A stretch of 64,000 nt of DNA from Anaerotignum neopropionicum (GCF_001571775.1 NZ_LRVM01000005.1:62001-126000), one strand, 5' to 3'; counted from the first letter of the stretch, positions 18,003 through 27,510 are shown. The notes: generated by a model not told the origin, from the sequence alone. Numbers and translations are program-made.

Positions 18003-19271
18003 TTATTCTGCTGCTGCCATGTTGGCTTCCATCATTTCAACCAGAGCCTGAACACGTGTATCGAACTGTGCGGGAGAGAATACGCGAGGATCTGTCTGGT
18101 CACCGTCAACGCTTACATAAGGCAAACCATTCTTTTCTTTAATGATTTCAGCTGTTTCAACGTTCAGGAAGCTCATAAGCTTGCAGCTTCTGTTCAGGTG
18201 GTAGATTGTACCGTCAACCTTGCCTTTTTCCATGATAGCCAACAAAACATCAACCTTGTTTTGTAAGCAGGTATTGATATAAATTCTTGTATAAGCTTCT
18301 GCCATAGAGTGCATGGATTCATCGTTTGCATCATAGTGCAAATCCCAAAGTGCAGGGTAAGCTGTGCCTGTCATGATAGAATTGAGACCCTTCATGGACT
18401 TAAATGTGTGACCCAAGTGAGGCCATACAGCAATACCTTCCCACTGGAAACGTGTTTTTTCAGCGCCCTTAAATGCATAGATACCAGCCTTCAAGTTTTC
18501 TTCCAATTCATCAGCAAATGCTTTAAATGTAATTTCAGCATAATCTAAGGAACGGCAAGCAACGATGAGCGCCATGTAGTTGAACAGGTCAAAGCCGTTC
18601 AAAGGTGATGGCTTATACTGAGCCATATCTGCGATTCTGTTCCAGTGATATACAGAACGCTGTGTCTGGTCTTTTACTTCTTTAAACTTCTTCCAGTCAA
18701 AAGGTCTGCCGCAGATTACTTCCAGCTGAGAAATAGCGTTTCTGAACTGGTCTGCAATGTAGGCCTTTGCATATTCAGGAATAGGCATTGTATGGTTAAA
18801 AGGAACATCGATAACGATGCAAGGAATATCCAACTCTGCTGCAAGGTTTTCATACCATTTCAACAATGTATTACAAATGTTGTTACAAGTAATTACCAAA
18901 TCAGGGAGAGGAACATCTGCTGCAGGAGAGTTAACCAAAACTTCAGGCTTCACACCTGTAATCGCAGTTTCTTTCAGGCATTCCATGTAACCCATGTTTA
19001 CTCTACCATAAGAACAGCAGTCAATATTGTAGCCTTTTCTATCAGCAACTTCAAGCATATCCATAGCGCCTTTTCTTGCGCCAATGCCTGCTGCGTGAGT
19101 TTCAGGGTAGATCATTGCAATCCCCATTGTTACGCAGAATTCAGGAGGAGCTACAGAAGCAGACCAGCAAACAAGATCGCCTCTTGCTTTTGCTTCTCTT
19201 GCATCCTGATCAGCCCTGTTTTGGAAGTAGGCTAACAATTGTTTTGCTTTCATGCCTTGTGTTAAACTCAT
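18003..19271 (-). CDS. lcdA: Lactoyl-CoA dehydratase subunit alpha
   Basis: Alpha subunit of the same dehydratase, 422 residues, HgdA/FldB family. Conserved Cys occur early (GDLVCWSASVAPPEFC, NIDCCSYGRVNMGYMEC), in ITCNNICNTLLKWY and in HLNRSCKLMSF, which would hold the [4Fe-4S] cluster at the alpha-beta interface. It closely resembles the C. propionicum LcdA sequence as I remember it. It starts 15 bp after the activator gene with a GAGGGAT-type ribosome site. Electrons for catalysis arrive one at a time from the LcdC activator. Confidence 0.93.
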   Translation of the reverse strand: MSLTQGMKAKQLLAYFQNRADQDAREAKARGDLVCWSASVAPPEFCVTMGIAMIYPETHAAGIGARKGAMDMLEVADRKGYNIDCCSYGRVNMGYMECLKETAITGVKPEVLVNSPAADVPLPDLVITCNNICNTLLKWYENLAAELDIPCIVIDVPFNHTMPIPEYAKAYIADQFRNAISQLEVICGRPFDWKKFKEVKDQTQRSVYHWNRIADMAQYKPSPLNGFDLFNYMALIVACRSLDYAEITFKAFADELEENLKAGIYAFKGAEKTRFQWEGIAVWPHLGHTFKSMKGLNSIMTGTAYPALWDLHYDANDESMHSMAEAYTRIYINTCLQNKVDVLLAIMEKGKVDGTIYHLNRSCKLMSFLNVETAEIIKEKNGLPYVSVDGDQTDPRVFSPAQFDTRVQALVEMMEANMAAAE

Positions 19272-19286
19272 TCTAATCCCTCTTTC

Positions 19287-20066
19287 TTATTTTTTTTGTG
19301 CCGCTTCATATGCGAACAACGCCGCACCCAGCGCGCCTGTCGTTTGTGGATTCGGTGCCACAATTACATCTGTCTTCAATACACCAGCTACAGCTCTGAC
19401 AACGCCTGCGTTTTTTGCAACGCCGCCTGTCATTACAACGTCTTTTTCAACGCCACCTCTATAAGCTAAACCACAAGCTCTGCTGGCAACCGAAAGGTGA
19501 ACACCTTTAATGATATTATTTCTGCTTACGCCGTTAGATAACTGAGAAATAACCTCAGACTCTGCGAATACTGTGCAAGTACTGCTGATTGGTGCAGTAT
19601 CCGTAGCTTGTTCATCTAAACCGGCCATTTCATCCAGAGTCGTTTCCAAAACTCTTGCCATTACCTCCAGGAAACGCCCTGTACCTGCCGCACATTTATC
19701 ATTCATAAAAAACTGCTTTATACCACCCTTGTCATCCAGACGAATTGCTTTTGCATCCTGTCCTCCAATGTCAATGATGGTGCGTGCAGTGGGTACCAAA
19801 AAAACAATGCCTTTTGCATGGCAACTGATTTCACTGATTTGCTTATCAGCACCAGGAAAATTAAATCTGCCATAACCGGTTGCGACGATATAAGAGATAT
19901 CCTCTCTTGTCAGTCCGCTTACCTCATAAGCCTTTTCAAGAGCCTTCTGAGGACCCGAAGAGCCCGTTCCAACCTGAACAACCTCAGCAGCTACAATGTC
20001 CTTTCCGTCCTTCAAAATTAAAACCTTTGAAGATGCAGAGCCAACATCAACGCCCATTGTGTACAT
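19287..20066 (-). CDS. lcdC: Lactoyl-CoA dehydratase activator ATPase (archerase)
   Basis: Homodimeric ASKHA-fold ATPase that injects a single low-potential electron into the dehydratase, 259 residues, HgdC family. GVDVGSASSK (residues 5-14) is the phosphate-binding loop and IDIGGQD (98-104) the second ATPase motif. The Cys pair bridging the [4Fe-4S] cluster across the dimer is Cys125 (NDKCAAGTG) and Cys164 (SSTCTVF); their spacing matches that in Acidaminococcus HgdC. The start ATG at 20066 follows GGAGGAC; a longer reading frame would run through the ribosome site. First gene of the operon. Confidence 0.94.
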   Translation of the reverse strand: MYTMGVDVGSASSKVLILKDGKDIVAAEVVQVGTGSSGPQKALEKAYEVSGLTREDISYIVATGYGRFNFPGADKQISEISCHAKGIVFLVPTARTIIDIGGQDAKAIRLDDKGGIKQFFMNDKCAAGTGRFLEVMARVLETTLDEMAGLDEQATDTAPISSTCTVFAESEVISQLSNGVSRNNIIKGVHLSVASRACGLAYRGGVEKDVVMTGGVAKNAGVVRAVAGVLKTDVIVAPNPQTTGALGAALFAYEAAQKK

Positions 20067-20191
20067 CTTTTGTCCTCCTTCAAACATTATTTGTATTTGT
20101 GATGCAATAAAATAACATTTGTTTTTTCAATTTTTAAAGTATTTCTAACTATTTTGCTGTTAAAACACCCAAAAAATCACTTTACAGCATC

Positions 20192-20217
20192 AAATTATAG
20201 TAAGAAATTATAGTAAG
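20192..20217. repeat. Perfect tandem 13-bp repeat over the lcd promoter -10
   Basis: AAATTATAGTAAG occurs at 20192-20204 and again immediately at 20205-20217. Each copy contains ATTATA (TATAAT on the transcribed strand), so it duplicates the -10 box or forms a regulator site. Confidence 0.85.
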
Positions 20218-20235
20218 GTTAGTTTGCTTTGGCAA
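20207..20235 (-). promoter_or_regulatory. Promoter of the lcdCAB-pct operon
   Basis: On the minus strand: -35 TTGCCA (complement of 20230-20235), 17-base spacer, -10 TATAAT (complement of 20207-20212). Predicted leader is about 135 bases. The -10 lies inside a tandem 13-bp direct repeat. Confidence 0.75.
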
Positions 20236-21143
20236 CAGAAAAAACCTATATCTAATCTTTCTTTTAAATATCAGAATATAAGCTAAATTATCCTAAAAAA
20301 GCAATCATTCATGTCCTTACATGAATCTACCTTGTTACCGTTTTGATTATAACACTATTAAAATTTTATTGCAACCTAAATTGTTAAAAATTTATTATTA
20401 TTTGAAAATTTTTTGGTACTCTCTGTGCAAATTATTCATGCAACAGACTTCGTTTTTTGAAAAAAACAAAATGCAGTCTCAAATTTTTTAACATTATAAA
20501 TTCTTTTTTAGTAAAAAACAGTCCTTTAAAAATGAATCCAACGATTTTTGTTAATTTTTTTCATAAAATAATCTCTTTTTCTCAAATCAGCAGCAAGACA
20601 GTTGTTTTTTTAAAAAACCCCGTATTTCAAGGATTTTCAAAGATGCTTATTAGAAAATCTTTCTTTTTTCAGCACAAATTTCAAGTTTACAATCCAAAAA
20701 AATTAAGTTTTGTTTTTTCCAATATTATGAAGAATCAAAAACTTCTCTCTTTTAAAAAAACAATTTTGTGAAGGGCTACCTTTAATAATAGTAGATTTTC
20801 CATCCGACAGACATCTCTATAGTTTTGCTAGAAAAACAAAATGCAAAACCTAAGGCTTTTTCAATACAGTTTTTTCTTTCACAATTTTTTGTTAAAAATT
20901 ACGCAAAAACCCTTTTGTTTCTCTTAGTAATAGGTGTTTAAATTTAACATTATTACTTAAAAACACATAGCCTCAAAGAACTCTTTCCCCGTAAAAAACC
21001 CTTTGTCTGAGAAACGTCGTCTGGAATCTGTTTTTGTTTCTGTTTTAATACAATAATTCTTTTATCGGACGATCCCTATATAAAAACTTCACATTATTAG
21101 CATGTTTTTCAGGGAATTAACTGTTTATTATTTCAATTATACG

Positions 21144-22553
21144 CTATTCTTTATTCTCCATCTGCTTTAGTGCTTCCTGAATTACCTTCCCGGCAATGGG
21201 TGTGGCACTGCCATAGGCATTAGAATTTTCAATTAAAACAGCCACTGCAACCTTCGGATCCTCCGCCGGCGCAAAACCTACGAACCACGAATGATCATTC
21301 CCCGTTGCATTCTCGGCGGTACCGGTTTTTCCAGCCACCGTAACCCCTTTGATGGATGCGGCAGATCCTGTGCCATTTTCTACAACAGAAACCATCATAT
21401 CTTTTAATGCAGTTGCCTCCGCCGTTGTACATATTTTCGTCAGCTTTTTGGGTACGGTGTATTTCCCTACCTTACCATTGGTATACTGAATATGATCCAC
21501 AATGTAGGGTTGCATCATAATGCCTTCATTCGCAATAGCCGCTGCAAGCATTGCCATATACAAGGGTGTTACTGCCGTTTGACCCTGACCAATTGCCGTT
21601 TCCACAAGCTCGCTTTGCGTTGCATTTGGGTTTAACCCAATTTTATTTTTGCTGTAAGCCAATTCAAACCCTAAAGGTGTTTCTATTCCAACCCGTTTCA
21701 TTACCTCTCCCAGCTTCGACGCACCAAATTCCGTTGCCATTTGGGCAAAATAACCATTGCAAGAAACGGTCAAGGCCTGCTTCAAATCTACGGTTCCATG
21801 GGCCTTCTTGTTATAACAATGAATCACCTTATTTTCAAAGGATGCTCTCCCTGTGCATTCATAAGTTCTGCTTTGCCAATCCTGAATATTTTCCATAACT
21901 GCCAAGGAGCTTACCAGCTTAAACGTAGACCCCGGAGGGTATAAGCCTTGGGTCGCCCGGTTGACTAAAGGGCTATTCTCGGCATCCTTCAAATTTTCCC
22001 AATTGGCACTAACGGTATTGGGGTCAAAATCGGGATATGCCTGCAAGGCAAGAATTCTTCCCGTAGACGGTTCCACTACCACAACTGCACCCTTAGCATT
22101 TCCAAGAAGATTACCTGCTACAGTTTGAATATCCATATCCACCGTAACCACAACGCTGTTGCCTACCAATTCCTTTCCTGTGGCAATTGACATAACACGT
22201 TGCAAAAATTCATTGTGCAGCTTCATCATTTCAAAATTTTCCGCAGCTTCAACGCCAGTTTTTCCAACACTACTATACCCCGTAATATGGGCTGCCATGC
22301 GGGAACGCAGATATTTTCTTACATACGTTCCATCATTTTGCAATACACTGGTTGCCAGCACCTCACCGTCTATATCAATAATATCCCCACGACGAATTGT
22401 ATTATCCACATAACGTAAACGTGTATTATAAGAATTTGTGGAAATTGCCACACGATCCATCAGAACCAGCTTTCCCATGTACCCCAATAAAAGGAAAAAG
22501 CACAGCACCAAAAGCCAAAAAATTCGTCTTATGCTTCGTTTCATATTATTCAT
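21144..22553 (-). CDS. Penicillin-binding protein, transpeptidase (FtsI/PbpA-like)
   Basis: Class B PBP of 469 residues, shorter than typical FtsI, cross-linking peptidoglycan. A basic cytoplasmic tail and one membrane helix (about 8-28) precede a compact N-terminal region and the transpeptidase domain. The SxxK nucleophile is in GSTFKLVSS, SxN in TVSCNGYF and KTG in VAGKTGTAEN. The ATG at 22553 overlaps the end of the upstream ftsW-like gene (ATGAATAA, so the two are translationally coupled); an earlier in-frame start would lie deep inside that gene. Together they form a SEDS-PBP polymerase/transpeptidase pair, in divisome, elongation or spore cortex; which one is not decided by sequence. 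Confidence 0.9.
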   Translation of the reverse strand: MNNMKRSIRRIFWLLVLCFFLLLGYMGKLVLMDRVAISTNSYNTRLRYVDNTIRRGDIIDIDGEVLATSVLQNDGTYVRKYLRSRMAAHITGYSSVGKTGVEAAENFEMMKLHNEFLQRVMSIATGKELVGNSVVVTVDMDIQTVAGNLLGNAKGAVVVVEPSTGRILALQAYPDFDPNTVSANWENLKDAENSPLVNRATQGLYPPGSTFKLVSSLAVMENIQDWQSRTYECTGRASFENKVIHCYNKKAHGTVDLKQALTVSCNGYFAQMATEFGASKLGEVMKRVGIETPLGFELAYSKNKIGLNPNATQSELVETAIGQGQTAVTPLYMAMLAAAIANEGIMMQPYIVDHIQYTNGKVGKYTVPKKLTKICTTAEATALKDMMVSVVENGTGSAASIKGVTVAGKTGTAENATGNDHSWFVGFAPAEDPKVAVAVLIENSNAYGSATPIAGKVIQEALKQMENKE

Positions 22554-23925
22554 AACCCTGTCCCCCTTCCGTTTCCAAAACAGGAGAGGTTTCCTCATCT
22601 GCATCATGCTGTTCACAGTATACGCAAACCCATTGCAAAAGCCCCATCATCATCAGACTGACCAAAACAGAGGTACCGCCATAGCTTACAAAAGGAAGGG
22701 TTACCCCTGTCAACGGAATCAGCTTAATGACTCCGCCGATAATAATGAAGGCTTGAAAACACAGCATTGTTATAACGCCAAGCGCCAAAATGCTATAATA
22801 TCTTCGCTTGCAATCCAACGCAATTCTCACACCCCGATATAACAGCATAATAAAAATGCAAATCACGCCGGCGCCAAAAAGGGCACCGAATTCTTCACAA
22901 ATTGCAGCAAAAATAAAGTCACTTTCCACAACCGGAATACTTTTAGGCATACCTTTTGTTAAACCGCTACCCAAAAAACCCCACGTTGTTATGGCAAACA
23001 ATGAGTTTACAATTTGGTAGCCGCCGCGATCAATGTCCACCCAAGGATTTTGCCATGCAGCAACACGCACCCGTACATGAGAAAAAATTTTGTAAGCAAA
23101 AGTTGCCGCACCGCTTGCGCAGATCATGCCCAAAAAGAACAAAAACTCATTTGCCGTGGCAATATAAAGCATAACCATGTAGGTCATAAAGAAAATCAAG
23201 GCACTTCCCAAATCTTTTTGCAACACCAAAAGTAGAACTACCCCTGCACTGAGCACGCCGGTAACAATAAATTCCTTCCATTCGACCCTTTTGCGAAAAA
23301 CACTGGCTAAGTAAAAAACAAATAAAAATTTTATCAGCTCTGAGGGTTGAAATGTAATCCCTCCCACTCGCAACCAGTTTGTGGAGCCGTTACGCTCCAC
23401 ACCAAATATTTTCGTACAAAACAATAATCCAAAGCAAATAATTATAAATGCCCATTCAAACACCTCAAAGCGAGGAATCAACCGAAAGAAGGCCGGCAGC
23501 AGCAACATCCCCACCAAACCGATAATCATCCACATTAATTGCTTGTATGCCAAGACTGGCGCAAGCCTTTGGAGCATAATCAGGCTTGTATCCATTAAAA
23601 ACAGCATCCCTGTCCAAATGAGAGGACAGCCTTCATAATAAAACCGATCCAGAAAATGAATGGCCGCCAACAAAAAAACGCAACCCACCGCACCAAATAA
23701 TACAGTCTGCCAATTATATATCCCCAGTTCCCGATTATATGCCAAAATCAAAAAAGCAGTAATGTGCATCAAAATAATAAGGCGCCTCTGAATAGAAACC
23801 GCATGATAAGGGCTGCCCAAAAAGCCGCCCTGTTCATACGCAATATAAACAATGCCCTGCCACAAAAAGAAGCCAATATAGAAAACAAATAAAAATCTGC
23901 TAAGCATAATCAACAGATCTAACAT
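22546..23925 (-). CDS. FtsW/RodA/SpoVE-family peptidoglycan glycosyltransferase
   Basis: SEDS-family integral membrane protein of 459 residues with about ten hydrophobic helices, polymerising lipid II into glycan strands. Family segments visible include GVERNGSTNWLRVGGITFQPSELIKF, LQKDLGSALIFF and the C-terminal FVSYGGTS. It lies 5 bp after the U32 gene, with GAGTGAGG before its ATG, and overlaps the following PBP gene. This pairing with a class B PBP implies a dedicated complex. Assignment among FtsW, RodA and SpoVE is open. Confidence 0.92.
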   Translation of the reverse strand: MLDLLIMLSRFLFVFYIGFFLWQGIVYIAYEQGGFLGSPYHAVSIQRRLIILMHITAFLILAYNRELGIYNWQTVLFGAVGCVFLLAAIHFLDRFYYEGCPLIWTGMLFLMDTSLIMLQRLAPVLAYKQLMWMIIGLVGMLLLPAFFRLIPRFEVFEWAFIIICFGLLFCTKIFGVERNGSTNWLRVGGITFQPSELIKFLFVFYLASVFRKRVEWKEFIVTGVLSAGVVLLLVLQKDLGSALIFFMTYMVMLYIATANEFLFFLGMICASGAATFAYKIFSHVRVRVAAWQNPWVDIDRGGYQIVNSLFAITTWGFLGSGLTKGMPKSIPVVESDFIFAAICEEFGALFGAGVICIFIMLLYRGVRIALDCKRRYYSILALGVITMLCFQAFIIIGGVIKLIPLTGVTLPFVSYGGTSVLVSLMMMGLLQWVCVYCEQHDADEETSPVLETEGGQGYE

Positions 23926-23929
23926 AGCC

Positions 23930-26359
23930 TCACTCCACTCCGCGGAAGAAATGCCCCTTTGTATTTCCCTTTTCCTTCATTTCCTCCAAAAGGTTTCTTG
24001 TTTCTGCACTTATTTTATTTGGATTTTGCGTCATTTCTGCATATGCCTTTGTGATTTTTGCCGCACGCCCAGCGCCTTCTTTGGTAAATTCCAAGCGCAC
24101 ACTACCCGTTACGCTTTCTAAAATTTCATCATAAAACTTCAGCGTAAATAATGGCTTACTGTTCAATATGGTGCACACACAGCGTTCGCAATCCGTCATC
24201 AGCGGGAACTTCAAGCCCTTTCTGTCCCGCAAGAAATAAAGCTCGGTATTATTCCTTTCGGAACAGTAGAGATGCCCCTCTTTTTCCCCTGCATAATTGC
24301 CAATGGGGCATTGCTGTGTCTTCATAAGAGGGAGGTACCCATACACAACCATTTCGCAGTCCTTATCGCCCATGACATTGATTTCTTGGAGATTTGCTTC
24401 CACGGAAAGGCAAACCTCATCCGCCCCTTGCTGCTTCCAAAAAGCAACGCCCTCTTCATTCATTACATTTAAAGAATAGTCCACCGTGATTTTCTTCCCA
24501 CTATCCTTCACCATGCCAAACTGCCCCGCAGAGCGCACCAAAAAACCGTCAATTTCAGTTTTTTTCAGGCTCTCCACCATTGCATCCTCAATTTCCTTTC
24601 GCCACTGTCTGCTGATTTTAGGCAAAGCAGCATAAAGACTTACACCAAAACGTCGGCAAAGCTCCAATGCAGAAGGCAAATTCCGCTCCATGTCAGCGGA
24701 AGCTTCATAGTAAATCACCCGCAAACCTTTTATGCGGACAACCGCCTCAAGCTGTAAGAAATCCGTTACCAAAACGTGTAACTTTTTTTGAAGCAAATTT
24801 TCTTTTTTTCTTTCTTCCTCTTTTTCCTCTCCCTGAAGGCTTGAGCGCTTTGTACTTTTCAAAATCGCCTCCTCCAAGGCTTCTACAGCCATTCTTCTTA
24901 ATTGATTTAGCGCCCCGATACTTACATAAATATCGTCATCCGCCTCAATCTCCAAGCTTTCCAAAGCAAATGGTGTCGATCCCATTTTTTCCGTTTGCTG
25001 CTTTAGCTTTTCCACCGTGGTAGGCTGATTTTCCGCCCTCTCCACCGTATCTCCCGTCACATAAATGTTACTACCTGTCATATCCCAAAGCTGTAATGCC
25101 AAGGGCTGACCTTTTTTTGCTTTTAATAAACCAAAAATAGACTTCTTGCGGCTATCCTTTTCCCATGTTTTGCGAAGGGCATCATTTAAGGACTTCCCGT
25201 AGGTTCGATAAACAACATCATTTTTTTCAATCTCCCCCTCCAGTGTCAGAGAAATAACTTCTCCTGCCTTGGAAACCTTGGAAATATTTGTCCCAACATG
25301 AGGGCCGTTGCTTGTCCAAATCTCAATACCGTCACCGGGCACCAATGGTTCACGGGTTCGAATGGTAACACGTTTATGCTTGGGAATATAATTGTCCACA
25401 AACCCAATCTTTAAGCCCCAAGTTTTCGGTCGTTCCACGCTCATCATGTCCTTGCCGCCGGCGGAGGTGTAATAACCTTCCGTAAAGCCACCTCGGTTAA
25501 AAAGCTGCGTCAAGGTTTTCACATCCTGAGGGGAAACCTCATACTGGGCTGGATGCTCAAAATACAAGTCTATATATTTTCTATAAATAGCAGTAACGCC
25601 TGCCACATACTCAGGATTTTTCATCCGCCCTTCAATTTTAAAGGACGTGATTCCCGCCTCAATTAATTGCGGCAAAATTGTTACCGTCTGAATATCCTTA
25701 GGGGAAAGGAGATAGCCCTCCTGCAATTTATCCGCACCCTTGTATAAGGTATAAGGCAAACGGCAGGTTTGCGCACATTTTCCTCGGTTACCGCTTCTTC
25801 CGCCCAAAATACTGCTCATGACACATTGACCGGAATAGCTGACACAAAGCGCCCCGTGAACAAAGGTTTCAATTTCCGCCTCACTTTGAACAGTAATCTC
25901 TTGTATTTCTTCTAAAGAAAGCTCTCGGCTTAAAACAATTTTAGAAAAACCCAAGCTTTCCCAATAACGAACATCCTCAAGAGAATTGGCGGTCATCTGG
26001 GTGCTTGCATGCAAAGGAAAATCCGGATATTTTTCCTTAATGAGTTTTGTGGCACCGCTGTCTTGCAAAATTAATGCATCTACGCCCATTTTATATAGCT
26101 TGCCGATAAAATCAATAAATTCCTTTAATTCCTTATCCTTATATAATGTATTTACTGTTACATATACACGAACGCCTCTCACATGACAATAATCGCAAGC
26201 CTCTTCCAATTCCTCTAACGAGAAATTCCCCGCATACTGTCTGGCACTAAAAAGCTTTCCTCCTAAATAAACAGCGTCACAACCATTGTTTACCGCCGCT
26301 TTCAAACTCTCCATGGAGCCTGCCGGAGCCAATAATTCAGGCTTATTCCTTACCGACAT
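23930..26359 (-). CDS. U32-family peptidase-like protein (RlhA/TrhP type)
   Basis: Two-part protein of 809 residues. The N-terminal half is the U32 domain, opening with ELLAPAGSMESLKAAVNNGCDAVYLGG and carrying the family signature ETFVHGALCVSYSGQC with Cys-rich continuation (GNRGKCAQTCRLPY). The C-terminal half matches the DUF3656-type extension and ends with a Cys cluster (DCERCVCTI). Members studied in E. coli act in RNA hydroxylation (RlhA on 23S rRNA, TrhP on tRNA) rather than proteolysis, so peptidase is a historical label. The second ATG (26359) is chosen because GAGGAG is six bases upstream. It sits after zapA, a common neighbour in Clostridia. Confidence 0.85.
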   Translation of the reverse strand: MSVRNKPELLAPAGSMESLKAAVNNGCDAVYLGGKLFSARQYAGNFSLEELEEACDYCHVRGVRVYVTVNTLYKDKELKEFIDFIGKLYKMGVDALILQDSGATKLIKEKYPDFPLHASTQMTANSLEDVRYWESLGFSKIVLSRELSLEEIQEITVQSEAEIETFVHGALCVSYSGQCVMSSILGGRSGNRGKCAQTCRLPYTLYKGADKLQEGYLLSPKDIQTVTILPQLIEAGITSFKIEGRMKNPEYVAGVTAIYRKYIDLYFEHPAQYEVSPQDVKTLTQLFNRGGFTEGYYTSAGGKDMMSVERPKTWGLKIGFVDNYIPKHKRVTIRTREPLVPGDGIEIWTSNGPHVGTNISKVSKAGEVISLTLEGEIEKNDVVYRTYGKSLNDALRKTWEKDSRKKSIFGLLKAKKGQPLALQLWDMTGSNIYVTGDTVERAENQPTTVEKLKQQTEKMGSTPFALESLEIEADDDIYVSIGALNQLRRMAVEALEEAILKSTKRSSLQGEEKEEERKKENLLQKKLHVLVTDFLQLEAVVRIKGLRVIYYEASADMERNLPSALELCRRFGVSLYAALPKISRQWRKEIEDAMVESLKKTEIDGFLVRSAGQFGMVKDSGKKITVDYSLNVMNEEGVAFWKQQGADEVCLSVEANLQEINVMGDKDCEMVVYGYLPLMKTQQCPIGNYAGEKEGHLYCSERNNTELYFLRDRKGLKFPLMTDCERCVCTILNSKPLFTLKFYDEILESVTGSVRLEFTKEGAGRAAKITKAYAEMTQNPNKISAETRNLLEEMKEKGNTKGHFFRGVE

Positions 26360-26538
26360 TTTCATTCTCCTCTCTTTATGAACAGACCAATTTTATATCC
26401 TCTTTATTATTACCAAAAAAACAAATCACCCTTCGTTTTTATCATAAATAAACGAAAGGCGAGAATGTCGGCACATGCAACATCCTTAAAAAGAAGAATA
26501 AAAAGTCTAATTTCTTTACAATGCAATCTTTTCGTTTT

Positions 26539-27087
26539 TTACCTTCTACGATATTTATCCTTTTTTGATTTTTTAGCCGCATTTTTTCCTGTCTGTCCGC
26601 CTTTTAAGCTCATGGCATTTGAATCTGTGGAATTCAAATCTGCGACTTTCAAATCCCCAGGAGGAAGTTTTTGGTCTTCCTCATCGCCACGGCTGACAGT
26701 TTCTTCTTTTTGATTGAGCACAAGCTGTCCTGCTGTTTCTTGCCATTGATCATCCGTTAATTCAACCAGTTCTGCTTTCGCCTCGTCCAGTTCCGCTTTT
26801 GTTTTATCTAGTTGTGAGGTCAACTCCTCAAGCCTTGCTCTAAGACCCAAATTGCGCCCTTCCAGCTCTGCATTTTTATCTTTTTCCTTAAAATAATCAT
26901 CTGCAACATTTAAGGCCGCCAACACATAAGCCAAACTGGTGTCCAGCTTCACCGCCGCCGCATTTGTGCGAATTTCCCCTATTTTTTTATGAATATAGGC
27001 AGCCACAGCCTGCATATGTGCTTCCGTTTCCTCCCCCACCAGTGTAAAGGATTTTCCGTCCACGGAAATTTTTATTCTGTTTTTCAA
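26539..27087 (-). CDS. zapA: Cell division protein ZapA with extended C-terminus
   Basis: FtsZ-ring-associated protein, 182 residues. The N-terminal 90 residues are the ZapA domain (RIKISVDGKSFTLVGEETEAHMQAVAAYIHKKIGEI; ALNVADDYFK). A coiled coil follows (about 75-120; LEELTSQLDKTKAELDEAKAEL), then a charged, low-complexity tail ending KKSKKDKYRRR. ZapA proteins are usually about 90-130 residues, so the tail is extra. The start appears to be TTG at 27087 behind GGAG with 9-base spacing; no better ATG is in frame. It heads the zapA-U32-ftsW-PBP gene string, with a possible promoter at 27289-27318. Confidence 0.85.
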   Translation of the reverse strand: MKNRIKISVDGKSFTLVGEETEAHMQAVAAYIHKKIGEIRTNAAAVKLDTSLAYVLAALNVADDYFKEKDKNAELEGRNLGLRARLEELTSQLDKTKAELDEAKAELVELTDDQWQETAGQLVLNQKEETVSRGDEEDQKLPPGDLKVADLNSTDSNAMSLKGGQTGKNAAKKSKKDKYRRR

Positions 27088-27440
27088 AAAACTACACTCC
27101 TCTCCTCAGCCCTTCGCAAAACAACATTTAAAAACCGTTACACAATTTCCATTTACAAAATTTCCCCTATGAAATCCCCAAAACAAAACGCTTCCTTTTT
27201 AACGCATAACGGTCCATACCGCAGCATCACTCAGCAGAAAAAGCCTTTCTTCTGCCGTTTATGAAATGCTCTCCCACAAATAGGAATTGCTATAACCCCC
27301 TGCAAATCCCTGTGTCAATCAAGCTCTATTCATCTATTTCCTTCACAATTTGTTTCTTTTCACAAATTTCATAACATTTTATGGAAACAAATTTGTTTTA
27401 TAATTATAACATATCAAGTGCCGCTGCGAAATGCTTTTTT
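27088..27440. other. Intergenic region upstream of zapA
   Basis: Non-coding. It contains a plausible minus-strand promoter (TTGACA complement of 27313-27318, 18-base spacer, TATAGC complement of 27289-27294) and a perfect 14-bp palindrome AAACAAATTTGTTT (27385-27398) flanked by related ACAAATTT/ACAATTTG half-sites at about 27344-27370. No gene is supported. Confidence 0.45.
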
Positions 27441-27486
27441 ATAATAAAAGAAGACCTCTTGACCAGATTTTTCTCGTCAAAAGGCC
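27441..27486 (-). terminator. Terminator of the VOR operon
   Basis: On the minus strand GGCCTTTTGAC pairs with GTCAAGAGGTC (11 bp, two G-T pairs) and is followed by TTCTTTTATTAT. It is 25 bp after the stop of the gamma-subunit gene. Confidence 0.85.
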
Positions 27487-27510
27487 CTCAATATTTAGGA
27501 GATTCAAGTA

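Larger units (their letters stand above)
20067..21143. other. Long AT-rich intergenic region upstream of lcdC
   Basis: This stretch of about 1.08 kb between ftsI and lcdC (both minus) contains the lcd promoter and a 130-140 base leader. Farther up there is an inverted repeat TTAGTAAT...ATTACTTAA with nested GTT/AAC (about 20924-20959). A frame at 20457-20771 is Phe/Lys/Ser-rich, lacks a ribosome site and looks like AT-rich noise. I see no other gene or RNA with confidence. Confidence 0.55.

Noticed and set aside
20457-20771. 104-codon frame upstream of lcdC
   Set aside because: Very rich in Phe, Lys, Ser and Asn as expected of AT-rich noise; no ribosome site before the ATG; no recognisable domain.
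22554-22616. Longer N-terminus for the PBP
   Set aside because: It would lie entirely within the ftsW-like coding sequence; the ATG at 22553 has an AGGGGG site and gives a normal membrane-anchor start.
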